A stretch of 64,000 nt of DNA from Lentiprolixibacter aurantiacus (GTDB lineage: Bacteria; Bacteroidota; Bacteroidia; Flavobacteriales; Flavobacteriaceae), in contig NZ_JAPFQP010000001.1 in the NCBI RefSeq assembly GCF_026241225.1, positions 62,001-126,000 of the forward strand. The letters run 5' to 3'. Under the pieces are notes generated by a model. That model was not told the origin of the DNA. It saw only the letters and a list, made by a program, of their open reading frames with translations, and searched no databases. Positions within the stretch are counted from its first letter, which is position 1; every line of letters begins with the position of its first letter. Positions 29,292 through 39,800 of the stretch are shown one piece after another. The translations under genes were made by a program, and so were the position numbers.

Positions 29292-30860
29292 TTAATTGGT
29301 AAGCTCCACGATAACCGGAGATACCTTTTTCAACTTGTAGCTCTTATTATTAGTGATGTAAGCCTCGATATCGAATATCTGCAGGGCATCACCTCTTTTA
29401 GCTCTTTTTAAGGCGGATTTAGCTCTTGAATCCAGTTTGTTTCCTTTTACGATAACAGTAGGTTGTCCGGGAACTTTGAATTTAAACCCGCTGATGGCAA
29501 GGTTCAGGTCAAAGTCGAAGTCTTCCAGAAGAGCACCAACAGTGGCGATTTCCAGGTTCCTTCTTGGCATTTTAGCCGTTCCGGTTTCCCCTCGGATAGA
29601 TCCGGCTGGCCTTGGGATGTCCTTGATCCTGAATTCGGACTTGGAACTTACCCGCTGACCATCTGGCAATACACCAGAAGCAGTAATGGTTACCGTTCTT
29701 CCCGTTCCAGGGTTCATCACGTACTGGCTTCCGCTTCTCTTAGAAAGTCCGGGAGCAGAGGCGCTAACCTTGTTATTAGGGATACCGGGAATCGTAATCG
29801 ACATTGGATTGGCAACTCCGCGATACACTACATTCATCTTGTCTGCAGCAATAAGTGCAGCATTTGGCTTGGCGATAGTAGAGAAGGTATTCTTTACAGG
29901 TACTTCTTTCTCTTCACCATCCTGCATATAGATCAGGTTTCCACTGATTTCGTGATCACCAGGATTACCGGCACCAATCAACATCTTAACGCCTCCTTCT
30001 TCCAGTTCGTAATCCCTTCCTTCAGTCAGTTTACGACCGTCCAATTTAAGATCCGCACGCACAGGCTTCGCAGACTTATCTGTTTTACCAAGTACAATAC
30101 TTCCTGTGAATTTCTCTCCTGAATAGAAGGCAGATTTCTCTGACTCGATCAGTGTTGAGAAGTTAGAAAGTGATACCTGGGAGGTAAGCTCTCCCTGTAA
30201 CATTGCTTTTAATGCAGACTCTTCAGTAGCTCTGATATCGGACTGAAGGGAAGTCAGATTGGTAAGGGAAGCGATCAGAGGGAAGCCTTCGTAGTGGTAG
30301 TTGATCCAATCTACTTTTACGCCATCTCTTCTTTCTACTTTTCCTTTTTCATCACCAGTCTGAAAGCGGGCATTAAGAGCATCCGAAACTTCAGGGTAGG
30401 CATCTCCAAGGATACCAGCAACCTGAGTGCGGTAGTCAGTAATACGCTTCATAAATTCCTTTCCAATCGGGGCAAGGTTATCGCCCTGGAAGAATTTCTG
30501 GTCAAGATAATCGGACTTGTCCATAACCTGGTAGTCAGTAGGATCGTCGATTTCGGCGATCATTTCCTTCTTCAGGTTTTCAATCCAGTTGTAATAATCC
30601 TGGGAAAGCTCCTTGATTTTCTGAGCATCTTTATACAGATCCTCATACTTAGCAGCATCTTCCGAGGCTTTGGTTTCCAGGCTCGCCAGGAACGAATCGT
30701 TGTTCTCAGTGGCCTTTTCGTTATAAGCTCCCAGCTTTTCATTCATCAAACCGAATGCAGCCAGAACTTCTTTACTCATATTCAACGCCAGCATTGCAAT
30801 GAAGATCAAATACATAAGATTGATCATCTTCTGACGTGGTGACAATTTTCCTCCTGCCAT
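29292..30860 (-). CDS. gldM: Type IX secretion/gliding motor protein GldM
   Basis: A 522-residue protein: MAGGKLSPRQKMINLMYLIFIAMLALNM is the single membrane helix, followed by a long periplasmic part with helical and beta-sandwich domains (for example RPAGSIRGETGTAKMPRRNLE and KRAKRGDALQIFDIEAYITN near the end). GldM and GldL form the proton-driven motor; GldM's shaft spans the periplasm to GldK/N. Length fits the family (about 515-530). Confidence 0.95.
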   Translation of the reverse strand: MAGGKLSPRQKMINLMYLIFIAMLALNMSKEVLAAFGLMNEKLGAYNEKATENNDSFLASLETKASEDAAKYEDLYKDAQKIKELSQDYYNWIENLKKEMIAEIDDPTDYQVMDKSDYLDQKFFQGDNLAPIGKEFMKRITDYRTQVAGILGDAYPEVSDALNARFQTGDEKGKVERRDGVKVDWINYHYEGFPLIASLTNLTSLQSDIRATEESALKAMLQGELTSQVSLSNFSTLIESEKSAFYSGEKFTGSIVLGKTDKSAKPVRADLKLDGRKLTEGRDYELEEGGVKMLIGAGNPGDHEISGNLIYMQDGEEKEVPVKNTFSTIAKPNAALIAADKMNVVYRGVANPMSITIPGIPNNKVSASAPGLSKRSGSQYVMNPGTGRTVTITASGVLPDGQRVSSKSEFRIKDIPRPAGSIRGETGTAKMPRRNLEIATVGALLEDFDFDLNLAISGFKFKVPGQPTVIVKGNKLDSRAKSALKRAKRGDALQIFDIEAYITNNKSYKLKKVSPVIVELTN

Positions 30861-30913
30861 GTTTTCTAATTAGTTTTTGGTTATTACTTGATTTGGGTAT
30901 GACAAAAAACTAA

Positions 30914-31561
30914 TTAGTTTCTGTTCATTGCAGTGAGCATTCCTCCGTAAACACCATTCAGTGAAGAAAGGTTAGAGGCAAGAGATTCCATTTGATCTTT
31001 AAGTGTGGTAGCGTTTTGAACCACTTCTTCGTTGATAGAAGCTTGTCTGCTGGCGCTTTCCAATTGAACCTTGTACAGGCTGTTCAGAGATTCCATCTGA
31101 GCAGCAGCAGTAGATAATTCCTCAGAATACTTCTGGGTAGATTGCATAGCATCGGCAGTAGGAGCGATACCTTTGGCTGCATCTTCGAAATTACGGATGC
31201 TTTCTCCAAGGCTGTTCATAAGTTCAGCGTCTACACCAGCTTCTTTAAGCAGGTTGTCCAGCTTTTTGGAAAGAAGACCTTCAGCTTCCTGAGCTTCCTG
31301 GGCCTGGTTCCTTCCTGAAGATTGTCCTCCAGCTAACTCTGGGTATACCAAAGACCAATCGTACTCGTCGTCTACAGGCTCGAAAGCACTAATAGCGAAA
31401 ATAAGGGCTTCTGTAATCAGACCTATCGCCAGAAGTAAACCGCCGGTAAGGGGACCAAATTCCCAGTGCAGGATTTTGAAAAGCGCCCCAATGATCACCA
31501 CGGAAGCTCCAAGGCCATATGCCATGTTGAAAAGTTTCTTTGTTGATTTTGACTGTGCCAT
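30914..31561 (-). CDS. gldL: Type IX secretion/gliding motor protein GldL
   Basis: A 215-residue inner-membrane protein with two helices (about 11-30 and 35-57), including IGALFKILHWEFGPLTGGLLLAIGLITEALIFAI. A glutamate in helix 2 (ITEAL) is the residue implicated in proton use. A cytoplasmic coiled-coil tail follows. Five GldL subunits surround two GldM helices in known structures. Confidence 0.95.
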   Translation of the reverse strand: MAQSKSTKKLFNMAYGLGASVVIIGALFKILHWEFGPLTGGLLLAIGLITEALIFAISAFEPVDDEYDWSLVYPELAGGQSSGRNQAQEAQEAEGLLSKKLDNLLKEAGVDAELMNSLGESIRNFEDAAKGIAPTADAMQSTQKYSEELSTAAAQMESLNSLYKVQLESASRQASINEEVVQNATTLKDQMESLASNLSSLNGVYGGMLTAMNRN

Positions 31562-31621
31562 AATTTGAAATTTAATTTAAGTTTAATGTTAAAATAAGTA
31601 TTTGGTTTATTGTTTGATCTT

Positions 31622-32977
31622 CTATTGAGTGGAGTCTTCTTCGCCCATGTAATCCTGAACAGTTCGGAATCCGATATAGCTTCTGGCCGAATCCTTGTAC
31701 TCATAATCCCTTGTAGAGACCTGTAAGAAGTAGGCCACATCTTTCCAGGAACCTCCGCGGATTACCTTACGTGCATTGTCGTTAGAATCTGCATTAGGGT
31801 TCATGGTTGAAGCGTATTCATAAGAGCCCGGAAAGTAGCTGGAGTTTGTCCACTCGGCAACGTTCCCAGCCATATTATAAAGGTTGAAATCGTTAGGTTC
31901 GTAAGATTTGGCTTCTACGGTGTACAGGGCAGCATCTGCTGCATAATCCCCTCGCTGAGGCTTAAAGTTAGCCATAAAGCATCCCGTATCACTTATCACA
32001 TAAGGTCCACCCCACGGATATGTTCCTCCTTCAATACCACCACGGGCAGCATATTCCCATTCGGCCTCAGTAGGAAGGCGAAAACGGTTTACAAATTGTT
32101 TACCCCTGCTTTTCTGATCGTCATTCTTGAATTTGGTTCTCCAGTGGCAGAATGCTCTGGCCTGTGACCAGGATACACCAACAACAGGATAATCACTGTA
32201 AGCATCATGCCAGAAATAATCATTGTGCATGGGCTCGTTGTAAGAATATTCAAAATCACGGATCCATACGGTAGTATCGGGATAAACCTCAATTTCATTT
32301 GTCCGGATAAAATCTTTTCTCCTGCCATCCCTTGAACGGGCAGCAGCTTCAATATCCATCCAGGTGTAGTTGTATTTCAACTGGGTAATATCAATGATAC
32401 GCTGACCATTATAGGACTCTTCCTCGGGAAGGTAAATGGAATCCATTACCTCAGTATAATATTCATCCGGATAATCTGAAGTGTCCCAGACCAGGTCTTC
32501 ATCCCTGTTCAGTGAACGACCTTCCAAACCTGTAGGTCCAAGTCCGGCGTAGTTGTCTAACATATAACGGTCATAAACAGACATCTTGGTGGTATCAGCA
32601 TCCTTGAAGGCGTATTCACCTATTCCCCCATCATCAGGTCCCATACCCAACTCGTCAGCGAGTTTGGCAAGCTTGAATCTGACGATAGAATCTTTTACCC
32701 ATTCCACATACTGTCTGTATTCACTATTGGTGATCTCAGTATCATCCATATAGAAAGACCGTACGGTAACTGTTTTGGTGGGAGCATTCTGGACCTGGGC
32801 CATATCTTCTTCGGCCTTACCCATTATAAAAGAACCCCTTGGAATAAGTTCCATTCCATAGGGTTTTTCAGGGTGCCATTTTTTACCCTGAACCCCAACA
32901 AGTTCTCCTTTTGTTTTGGACCCACAGCTGGTGAGCAAAAAAACAAACGCTAATGATGATAACAATAGCTTCTTCAT
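31622..32977 (-). CDS. gldK: Type IX secretion/gliding lipoprotein GldK
   Basis: A 451-residue lipoprotein (signal MKKLLLSSLAFVFLLTSCGS, Cys 18) with the FGE-sulfatase fold: IPRGSFIMGKAEEDMAQ, YMDDTEITNSEYRQYVEW, RLPTEAEWEYAARGGIEGG, MAGNVAEWTNSSY and VIRGGSWKD. It forms the outer-membrane ring with GldN. The catalytic cysteine of true formylglycine enzymes is not apparent, as expected. It heads the cluster, 116 bases from the arginase-fold gene. Confidence 0.95.
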   Translation of the reverse strand: MKKLLLSSLAFVFLLTSCGSKTKGELVGVQGKKWHPEKPYGMELIPRGSFIMGKAEEDMAQVQNAPTKTVTVRSFYMDDTEITNSEYRQYVEWVKDSIVRFKLAKLADELGMGPDDGGIGEYAFKDADTTKMSVYDRYMLDNYAGLGPTGLEGRSLNRDEDLVWDTSDYPDEYYTEVMDSIYLPEEESYNGQRIIDITQLKYNYTWMDIEAAARSRDGRRKDFIRTNEIEVYPDTTVWIRDFEYSYNEPMHNDYFWHDAYSDYPVVGVSWSQARAFCHWRTKFKNDDQKSRGKQFVNRFRLPTEAEWEYAARGGIEGGTYPWGGPYVISDTGCFMANFKPQRGDYAADAALYTVEAKSYEPNDFNLYNMAGNVAEWTNSSYFPGSYEYASTMNPNADSNDNARKVIRGGSWKDVAYFLQVSTRDYEYKDSARSYIGFRTVQDYMGEEDSTQ

Positions 32978-33093
32978 ACTTTAGGTTAAATTTCGATTAA
33001 GACTTTAAAGCAGTAACGCCAATTATTAATCCTTAAACAGCGTTTTGGCTAAATTATTGTATGCCCGGCCTTATCACCTTAAATTATTTCCAA

Positions 33094-34251
33094 TTAGTTA
33101 AACCCTTTCTTGTAGGCTTTAAACCACCGCTCCGGAATATTCTGATCACAAGCGGCCAGATAGTCCTTTTCGGTGCATGGTAATAACGCAGGTGCATTTA
33201 ATTTAGTATGTGAAGTAATTAAAGAAGGTACCTCAACCCACCATCTCCGGGTGAGCTGACTTTTGTAAAAGACGAGTTCCTCTGTTTCTGTGGGAACGAT
33301 AAACTTGGTGAAATCCTTGCTTTCGGACCTGGGATATTCCAGGATCCTGAAGTTGTGCCCTTCTATGAAGTACCAGATAACCTGGGCGATCAGCTGGAAG
33401 GTCTGTGCATTGTTTTCCGCTTCAAAAATACCGAAGGAGGAAACGCTATCGCTAATACCGGCATAACGTGCAATGGCACAGATTTCCCTGCCGCTGAAAC
33501 CATTGGGCGAAAAGTTTCTGGACCCCTGTATTTCACTTGATTTGATTGCCCTGAAGTCCAGACTTACCAGATGGGCGTTGCGCAGCACCGGCTCGGCAAG
33601 GGTGATATCTGAGGTAATTTCCCCCAGGCGATAGGCATCGAAGAAGAGGCGCTCCATAAGGTCGATCTCTTCCTGGGCATTGAAATAACTCTGGTAACCT
33701 ATGTTGGAAAAATTAAATAAGTTATTGGGTTTTTCAGTGATGATCTTACTCATATAGGAATGCGACGAGATAAGTTCCTCATCTACTCCAAAATCAAAAC
33801 GACTATCCACAGACACCAGGTTAACCATATCCTTGATACGGTCGTAGGCACGATACATGGGATAGGTAATATCCTGTGTAGGACCAATAACAATAGGAAT
33901 GATCTTTTCTTCCAGAAGGCCGGCAACAATTTCCTTGACTACAAAGTAGGTGTCTTCAACGGTCTCCCCCTCTTCAATATCACCCAGGTCTACCACGGTG
34001 GCATCCCAATTGCCAATCATCAGGCGGTATAGCTGGATACGGATCTGATTGATATCCAGTTTTTCTGGTTTCTTTTCAAATGCGTTACGGGATTCATTTA
34101 CCCCCAGAATTGCAAAAGAAGCATTAGCCAGTACAGGTAATCCCTCTTTTTCAGTGTGTATATGAATGTGTCTTCCCAGGGCCTGAAGCGGCAACAACTC
34201 ATTGTGAGCTAAAACCTGATCGGCAACAGGAACCAGAAAATCAAATGCCAT
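33094..34251 (-). CDS. Arginase-fold (formimidoylglutamase-like) protein with degraded metal site
   Basis: A 385-residue protein with the arginase/ureohydrolase fold (for example IPIVIGPTQD, LVSVDSRFDFG, LVSLDFRAIKSS, HFIxxGHN-like tail). In active enzymes three metal blocks read GGDHS, DAHxD and SxDxDxxDP. Here they read GPTQD, DSRFD and SLDFRAIKS, so the histidines and several aspartates are missing. It probably does not bind two Mn ions as arginase does and may be a structural or regulatory paralogue. It lies between topA and gldK on the same strand, 9 bases from topA, so it may have a role tied to that operon. The automatic name 'formimidoylglutamase' should not be taken as a demonstrated activity. 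Confidence 0.75.
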   Translation of the reverse strand: MAFDFLVPVADQVLAHNELLPLQALGRHIHIHTEKEGLPVLANASFAILGVNESRNAFEKKPEKLDINQIRIQLYRLMIGNWDATVVDLGDIEEGETVEDTYFVVKEIVAGLLEEKIIPIVIGPTQDITYPMYRAYDRIKDMVNLVSVDSRFDFGVDEELISSHSYMSKIITEKPNNLFNFSNIGYQSYFNAQEEIDLMERLFFDAYRLGEITSDITLAEPVLRNAHLVSLDFRAIKSSEIQGSRNFSPNGFSGREICAIARYAGISDSVSSFGIFEAENNAQTFQLIAQVIWYFIEGHNFRILEYPRSESKDFTKFIVPTETEELVFYKSQLTRRWWVEVPSLITSHTKLNAPALLPCTEKDYLAACDQNIPERWFKAYKKGFN

Positions 34252-34260
34252 GGCCCGATA

Positions 34261-36741
34261 TTAAGTTTTGGACTTCCTTGTTTTTTTCTTTGGTGTTTTC
34301 TGAGCCAGCAATGCCTGCGCCTGCTCAAGGGAAATCTCTGATACTTCCACGTCTTTGCCCAGTTCCACCTTGGTGCGGCCCTTGATCAGATTATGCCGGC
34401 CCCAGCGTGCCTTCTCGATGCGTATGCCTTCATCCGGCCACTCCTGCACCAGCTTCTCGGCTTCTTTCTTCTTCTTGTCTTCTATCAATTCCTCAATATC
34501 GCTATCGGAAAGTGCGTTGAAGTCGTATTTCTTACCCACACTTATGAAGATTCCGTTCCACTTGATGAAAGGGCCAAAACGACCTTTGCCCCTGGTTACC
34601 TCATGCCCTTCATAAGTAGCGATGGGGGCATCTGCTTTTTCCTTGGCCTTAACCAGTTCGATGGCGCGTTCCAGATCCACATCAAAAACACCTTCTCCTT
34701 TTTCAAGGGAAACAAACTTTTTGCCATACCTTATATATGGTCCATATCTACCCACATTGGCTTCCAGCTGTTCCCCTTTGTACTCGCCCAGCTGTCGGGG
34801 AAGTTTAAAGAGCTCCATGGCCTCTTCATAGGTTATGGTGTTTAGCGACTGGTTAGGCAACAGGCTGGCAAACACCGGCTTTTCTTCCTCATCAACCGTG
34901 CCTATCTGTACCATGGGACCAAACCTCCCAAGCCTCACAGCTACCTGCCTGCCGGTTTTAGGATCTGTACCCAGCACTCGCTCCCCACTGGCTCTTTCCG
35001 CAGTAGCCTCCACTTCGGCTACGTTGGGATGGAAGTCCTTGTAAAATTCCCGCATTACCTTTTGCCAGTCTTCCTCGCCTGAGGCGATCTCATCAAAATC
35101 TTCCTCAACGCGGGCTGTAAAGTTGTAATCCAGGATATTTGAAAAATGGTCCACAAGAAAATCATTTACAATCATTCCAATATCTGTGGGTACCAGTTTA
35201 CCTTTATCGGATCCGACAGTTTCCTTGAGGTCAACTTCCTTTATAGTTCCGTTTTGCAGGCTGAGTTGCTTGTATTTTCTTTCATGGCCCTCCACGGTAC
35301 CCTTTTCCACATATCCCCGGTTCTGGATTGTGGAAATGGTTGGCGCATAGGTAGAGGGTCTTCCAATACCTAGTTCTTCCAGCTTCTTTACCAGGGTGGC
35401 CTCGGTGTAGCGATAGGCAGCTCTGCTAAAACGCTCCGTGGCCATTATCTGCTGATTCGTAAGGGGGTCTCCCTCATTCATGACGGGTAGCAAACCGGCC
35501 TGCTCTTCGGTAAGGTCTTCTTCATCCTTACCTTCCATATAAACTTTCAGAAATCCATCAAACTTAATCACCTCCCCATTTGCTGTAAATTGTTCCCCAT
35601 GCTTGTCGCACCCAATCTTAACCAGGGTACGCTCCAGTTTAGCATCACTCATTTGAGAGGCAATGGTGCGTTTCCAGATAAGTTCATAAAGTCGGGCCTG
35701 GTCGCGCTCAAGTGATGGAGACTGCAAACTCATGTCCGTTGGCCGGATCGCCTCGTGAGCCTCCTGCGCCCCCTTTGTTTTACGCGTATAGTTCCTGACC
35801 TGGCTATACCCTTCACCATAACTATTTACAATGGCACTCCTGGCGGCAGTCAGGGCTTCCTTGGACAGGTTCACACTGTCTGTTCTCATATAGGTGATCA
35901 GTCCGGCTTCATAAAGCCGCTGTGCTACCTGCATGGTCCTTGATACTGAAAAATAAAGTTTCCGGGACGCTTCCTGTTGCAGTGTGGAAGTTGTGAATGG
36001 TGCCGAAGGCGATTTTTTAGCCGGTTTCTTCTCCAGGTTCTCAACCGCAAACTCAGCCCCGATATTTTTTTGCAGAAAACTTTGGGCGGCTTCGCGTGTC
36101 GGAAAAGTTTTTCCCAGTTTTGCCTGGAAACCTGTCCCCTCTTTAGTGAGGAACTGGGCAGTAACCCGGAATGAAGACTCCGGTGTAAAAGCGAGGATCT
36201 CTCGCTCCCGCTCAACAATTAGACGTACAGCAACAGATTGTACCCTTCCTGCCGAAAGGCCGGGCTTAATTTTTTTCCAGAGTACCGGGGAGAGTTCATA
36301 TCCCACCAAACGATCCAGCACCCTGCGAGCCTGCTGGGCATTCACAAGGTTGTAGTCAATGCTGCGTGGGTTTTCTATAGCACGTTGTATGGCCGACTTG
36401 GTAATGGAGTTAAATACTATCCTCTTTGTCTTGCTGCGGTCTAAGTTCAGGGCCTCCACCAGGTGCCAGGATATAGCTTCCCCTTCCCGGTCTTCATCAC
36501 TTGCCAACCATATAGTTTCTGCTTTTTTCGCGAGCTCTTTAAGCTTTTTTACTACCGGCTTCTTCTCGGCATTTACAATGTATTTGGGTTTAAAGTTATT
36601 GTCAATATCCACCCCGAGCTCCTTGGAAGGCAGGTCTGCAATATGTCCGAAACTACTGGCTACCTTGTAATCCTTCCCCAGGAAACGTTCTATTGTCCGG
36701 GCTTTTGCGGGCGATTCCACAATAACTAAATTCTTGGCCAT
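34261..36741 (-). CDS. topA: DNA topoisomerase I (type IA)
   Basis: An 826-residue enzyme that relaxes negative supercoils. The Toprim domain is at the N-terminus (KNLVIVESPAKARTIERFLG; DEDREGEAISW), the catalytic tyrosine is Tyr 284 in TYMRTDS, and the C-terminus has repeated zinc-less topoisomerase modules (RYGPYIRYGKKFV, GRFGPFIKWNG) before a basic tail KKKTRKSKT. I start at ATG 36741, the normal N-terminus; upstream codons add nothing. A probable promoter on the - strand has TACTTTTG at 36761-36768 and TTG at 36787-36789 with an 18-base spacer. It runs divergently from the beta-propeller gene. Confidence 0.95.
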   Translation of the reverse strand: MAKNLVIVESPAKARTIERFLGKDYKVASSFGHIADLPSKELGVDIDNNFKPKYIVNAEKKPVVKKLKELAKKAETIWLASDEDREGEAISWHLVEALNLDRSKTKRIVFNSITKSAIQRAIENPRSIDYNLVNAQQARRVLDRLVGYELSPVLWKKIKPGLSAGRVQSVAVRLIVEREREILAFTPESSFRVTAQFLTKEGTGFQAKLGKTFPTREAAQSFLQKNIGAEFAVENLEKKPAKKSPSAPFTTSTLQQEASRKLYFSVSRTMQVAQRLYEAGLITYMRTDSVNLSKEALTAARSAIVNSYGEGYSQVRNYTRKTKGAQEAHEAIRPTDMSLQSPSLERDQARLYELIWKRTIASQMSDAKLERTLVKIGCDKHGEQFTANGEVIKFDGFLKVYMEGKDEEDLTEEQAGLLPVMNEGDPLTNQQIMATERFSRAAYRYTEATLVKKLEELGIGRPSTYAPTISTIQNRGYVEKGTVEGHERKYKQLSLQNGTIKEVDLKETVGSDKGKLVPTDIGMIVNDFLVDHFSNILDYNFTARVEEDFDEIASGEEDWQKVMREFYKDFHPNVAEVEATAERASGERVLGTDPKTGRQVAVRLGRFGPMVQIGTVDEEEKPVFASLLPNQSLNTITYEEAMELFKLPRQLGEYKGEQLEANVGRYGPYIRYGKKFVSLEKGEGVFDVDLERAIELVKAKEKADAPIATYEGHEVTRGKGRFGPFIKWNGIFISVGKKYDFNALSDSDIEELIEDKKKKEAEKLVQEWPDEGIRIEKARWGRHNLIKGRTKVELGKDVEVSEISLEQAQALLAQKTPKKKTRKSKT

Positions 36742-36760
36742 GCGAAGCTTTTTGTGCTGA

Positions 36761-36789
36761 CAAAAGTATATGAATTTTTTTATTTGCAA
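36761..36789 (-). promoter_or_regulatory. Probable topA promoter (Bacteroidota type)
   Basis: On the - strand, TTG (36787-36789), an 18-base spacer, then TACTTTTG (36761-36768), a perfect TAnnTTTG -7 box, 19 bases before the ATG at 36741. Spacer is close to the usual 19-21. Confidence 0.6.
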
Positions 36790-36876
36790 TATGCACCCCC
36801 TAAGTTCACCATTTCTTTGGGGGCTGGAAAAACCCGAATTAATCCCTATTTTAGACAGGGACCAGAACACTATATA

Positions 36877-39800
36877 ATGAAAGCCATTTATTTATTCCTT
36901 CTTGGCCTTTTGCTGAGCTTCCCGGTGCAGGAAAATCAAGCACAAAGAAGAAGACAAAAACAAGAAGCCACTTCATTTGACCAGAACCTGTATGAGGGAA
37001 TTAGTTGGAGGCTGGTGGGACCATACCGGGGAGGAAGAGCAGGAACCGTCAGCGGAGTACTGGACAATCCCAACCTGTATTACATGGGTACCGCTGGAGG
37101 CGGGGTATGGAAAACCGAAGACGCGGGAAGTACATGGAGTTGTATTTCAGATGGATATTTTGGCGGATCCATCGGGGCAATAGCTGTATCAGAATCGGAT
37201 CCAAACGTGATCTATGTAGGTGAAGGCGAACAAACACTGCGGGGTAATGTATCTTCAGGACATGGGTTATGGAAAAGCATGGATGCCGGAAAATCCTGGG
37301 AGTTCATCGGACTGGAAGGATCAGAGCATATCTCCAGGATTCGCATACATCCCCAAAATCCGGATATCGTCTACGTAGGTGCTATAGGTAATTTATGGGT
37401 CCCCAACAAGACACGTGGCGTTTACCGATCCGTGGACGGCGGAAAAAACTGGGAGCAAATACTTTATGTAAGCGACAAGGCGGGTGCAGGCGACCTCATA
37501 CTGGACCCCAACAACCCCAGAATTATCTATGCCTCTACATGGCAAATGAAACGAAACGGTTATCGCATGGACAGCGGCGGACCGGACAGCAAACTTTTCC
37601 AAAGTACGGATGGTGGGGATACCTGGACAGATATCTCCAAAAGAAGCGGACTGCCGGATGGCCCATGGGGTATTGTGGGGATTGCCGTATCCCCTTTAAA
37701 TTCCAATAGGATATGGACCATTATTGAAGCGGCAGAAGGAGGGGTATTCCGATCCGATGATGGTGGGTCAACATGGAAAAAGGTAAATGAGGGCAGGGCA
37801 CTCCGTCAGCGCGCCTGGTATTACAGTCGTATTTATGCAGATACCCAGAATGAAGACAAGGTCTATGTTATGAATGTTAGCTACGGGGTATCCACCGACG
37901 GAGGAAAAACCTTTACCCTTAAAAATGCACCCCATGGCGACCACCACGATCTTTGGATTGATCCCAGCAACAATAATCGCATGATCATTGCGGACGATGG
38001 CGGAGCACAGATTTCAAATGATGGAGGAAATAACTGGTCTACTTATTACAACCAGCCTACTGCACAGTTTTACAGAGTTACCACTGACAACCATTTCCCC
38101 TATCGTATCTACGGTGCACAGCAGGACAACAGTACCTTGCGAATTTTGCACCGCACTTCAGGCGGCTCCATAACAGAACGCGACTGGGAACCCAGTGCAG
38201 GAGGGGAAAGTGCCCATTTGGCTCCAGACCCTAACAACCCGGACATTGTTTACGGAGGTACTTACAAGGGGTATATGATGCGCATGGATCATGATATTGG
38301 CCAGACCAGGTCGGTCAATGTCTGGCCGGACAACCCTGCTGGTTCCGGGGCTGAGGTAATGAAATACCGCTTTAACTGGAATTTTCCGGTGCTGTTCAGC
38401 ATGCACAACCCGAAACGCCTGTACGCCGGTTCTAACTTCCTGCATGCTACGGAAAATGAAGGACAATCCTGGAAACTGATCTCACCAGACCTGACCAGGG
38501 GCATACCTGAAACCATTAAGTCGTCCGGCGGGCCCATAACACAGGATAATACCGGAGCAGAGTTTTATTCCAACCTGTTTGCTATAGCAGAGTCTCCGCA
38601 GGAGCCCGGTGTAATCTGGACCGGAAGTGATGACGGACTAATCCATATTACCCGCAACAATGGGGAAACCTGGGAAGATATAACTCCCCCTTCCGGGATG
38701 TCCCCTAAGCTTAACATGATCAATTGCATTGATCCCAGCCCTTTTAAAAAGGGTACTGCCTATGTAGCAGCTACCTCCTATAAATTCGGAGACTATACTC
38801 CTTATTTATATAAGACCACAGACTACGGTAAAAGCTGGACGCTCATCACTGATGGTATACCCAAAAATCACTACACAAGGGCTATCCGCACAGACAAAGT
38901 ACGGGAGGGGCTCCTTTATGCCGGAACTGAATGGGGCATGTATGTTTCCTTTGATGACGGGGCAAGCTGGAAGCCTTTCCAGTTAAACCTCCCTGTTACG
39001 TCCATAAGGGATCTGCACGTGCGGGATAACGACCTGATTGCAGCTACCCACGGCAGGAGTTTCTGGATGATAGACGACCTCACCCCCCTTCAGCAACTAT
39101 CTCCTGAAATGAATCAGCAGGAGGTTATTTTATTTAAACCGGACAAGGCCTATCGCATGCAGCAATCCGGAAGGGGAAGGGCCAATACTAAGCTGGAAGG
39201 CACAAATCATCCCAATGGAGCCATCTTCCATTACTACATCCGCGACCTGAAAGAAACTGATACGGTAATGCTTGAAATCAAAGAAGCAGATGGAACAATT
39301 ATTCAACGGTACTCAAATAAGGCCGAGGAGGATAAATACAATCCACATGCTATAAAAGCATTAAAAGTGAAAAAAGGGGGAAATCGTTTTGTCTGGAATA
39401 TGAGATACCCAGGCTTCAGGGCATTTGAGGGTATGGTACTGTACTCCTCTCCTAATGTGGGGCCCAAGGCCGTGCCTGGCACATACAAAGTGTCTCTAAG
39501 TTACAATGGCGAAGTCTCCCAGCAGTCTTTTCAAATCGTCAAAGATCCCCGACAATCCAACACCCCCGAGGATTACAAGGAGCAATTCGATTTCCTGATA
39601 AAGGTTCGGAATGAGGTAAGCAGGGCCAATGAGGCCATTGTTCGCATTCGGAAAATCAAAAAAGATCTGGAATACCTCAAACAGAAAGCTGATGACAAGC
39701 CGGAGGTGCTGGAGCTTGTAAACCGTTTTGAATCCGAATTAAGCCAGGTGGAAAACAATATCCATATGACCAGGAATCAAAGCAGGCAGGACCCCCTTAA

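Noticed and set aside
29463-30122. 219-codon open frame on the + strand inside gldM
   Set aside because: It is fully antisense to gldM, and the translation shows no family pattern.
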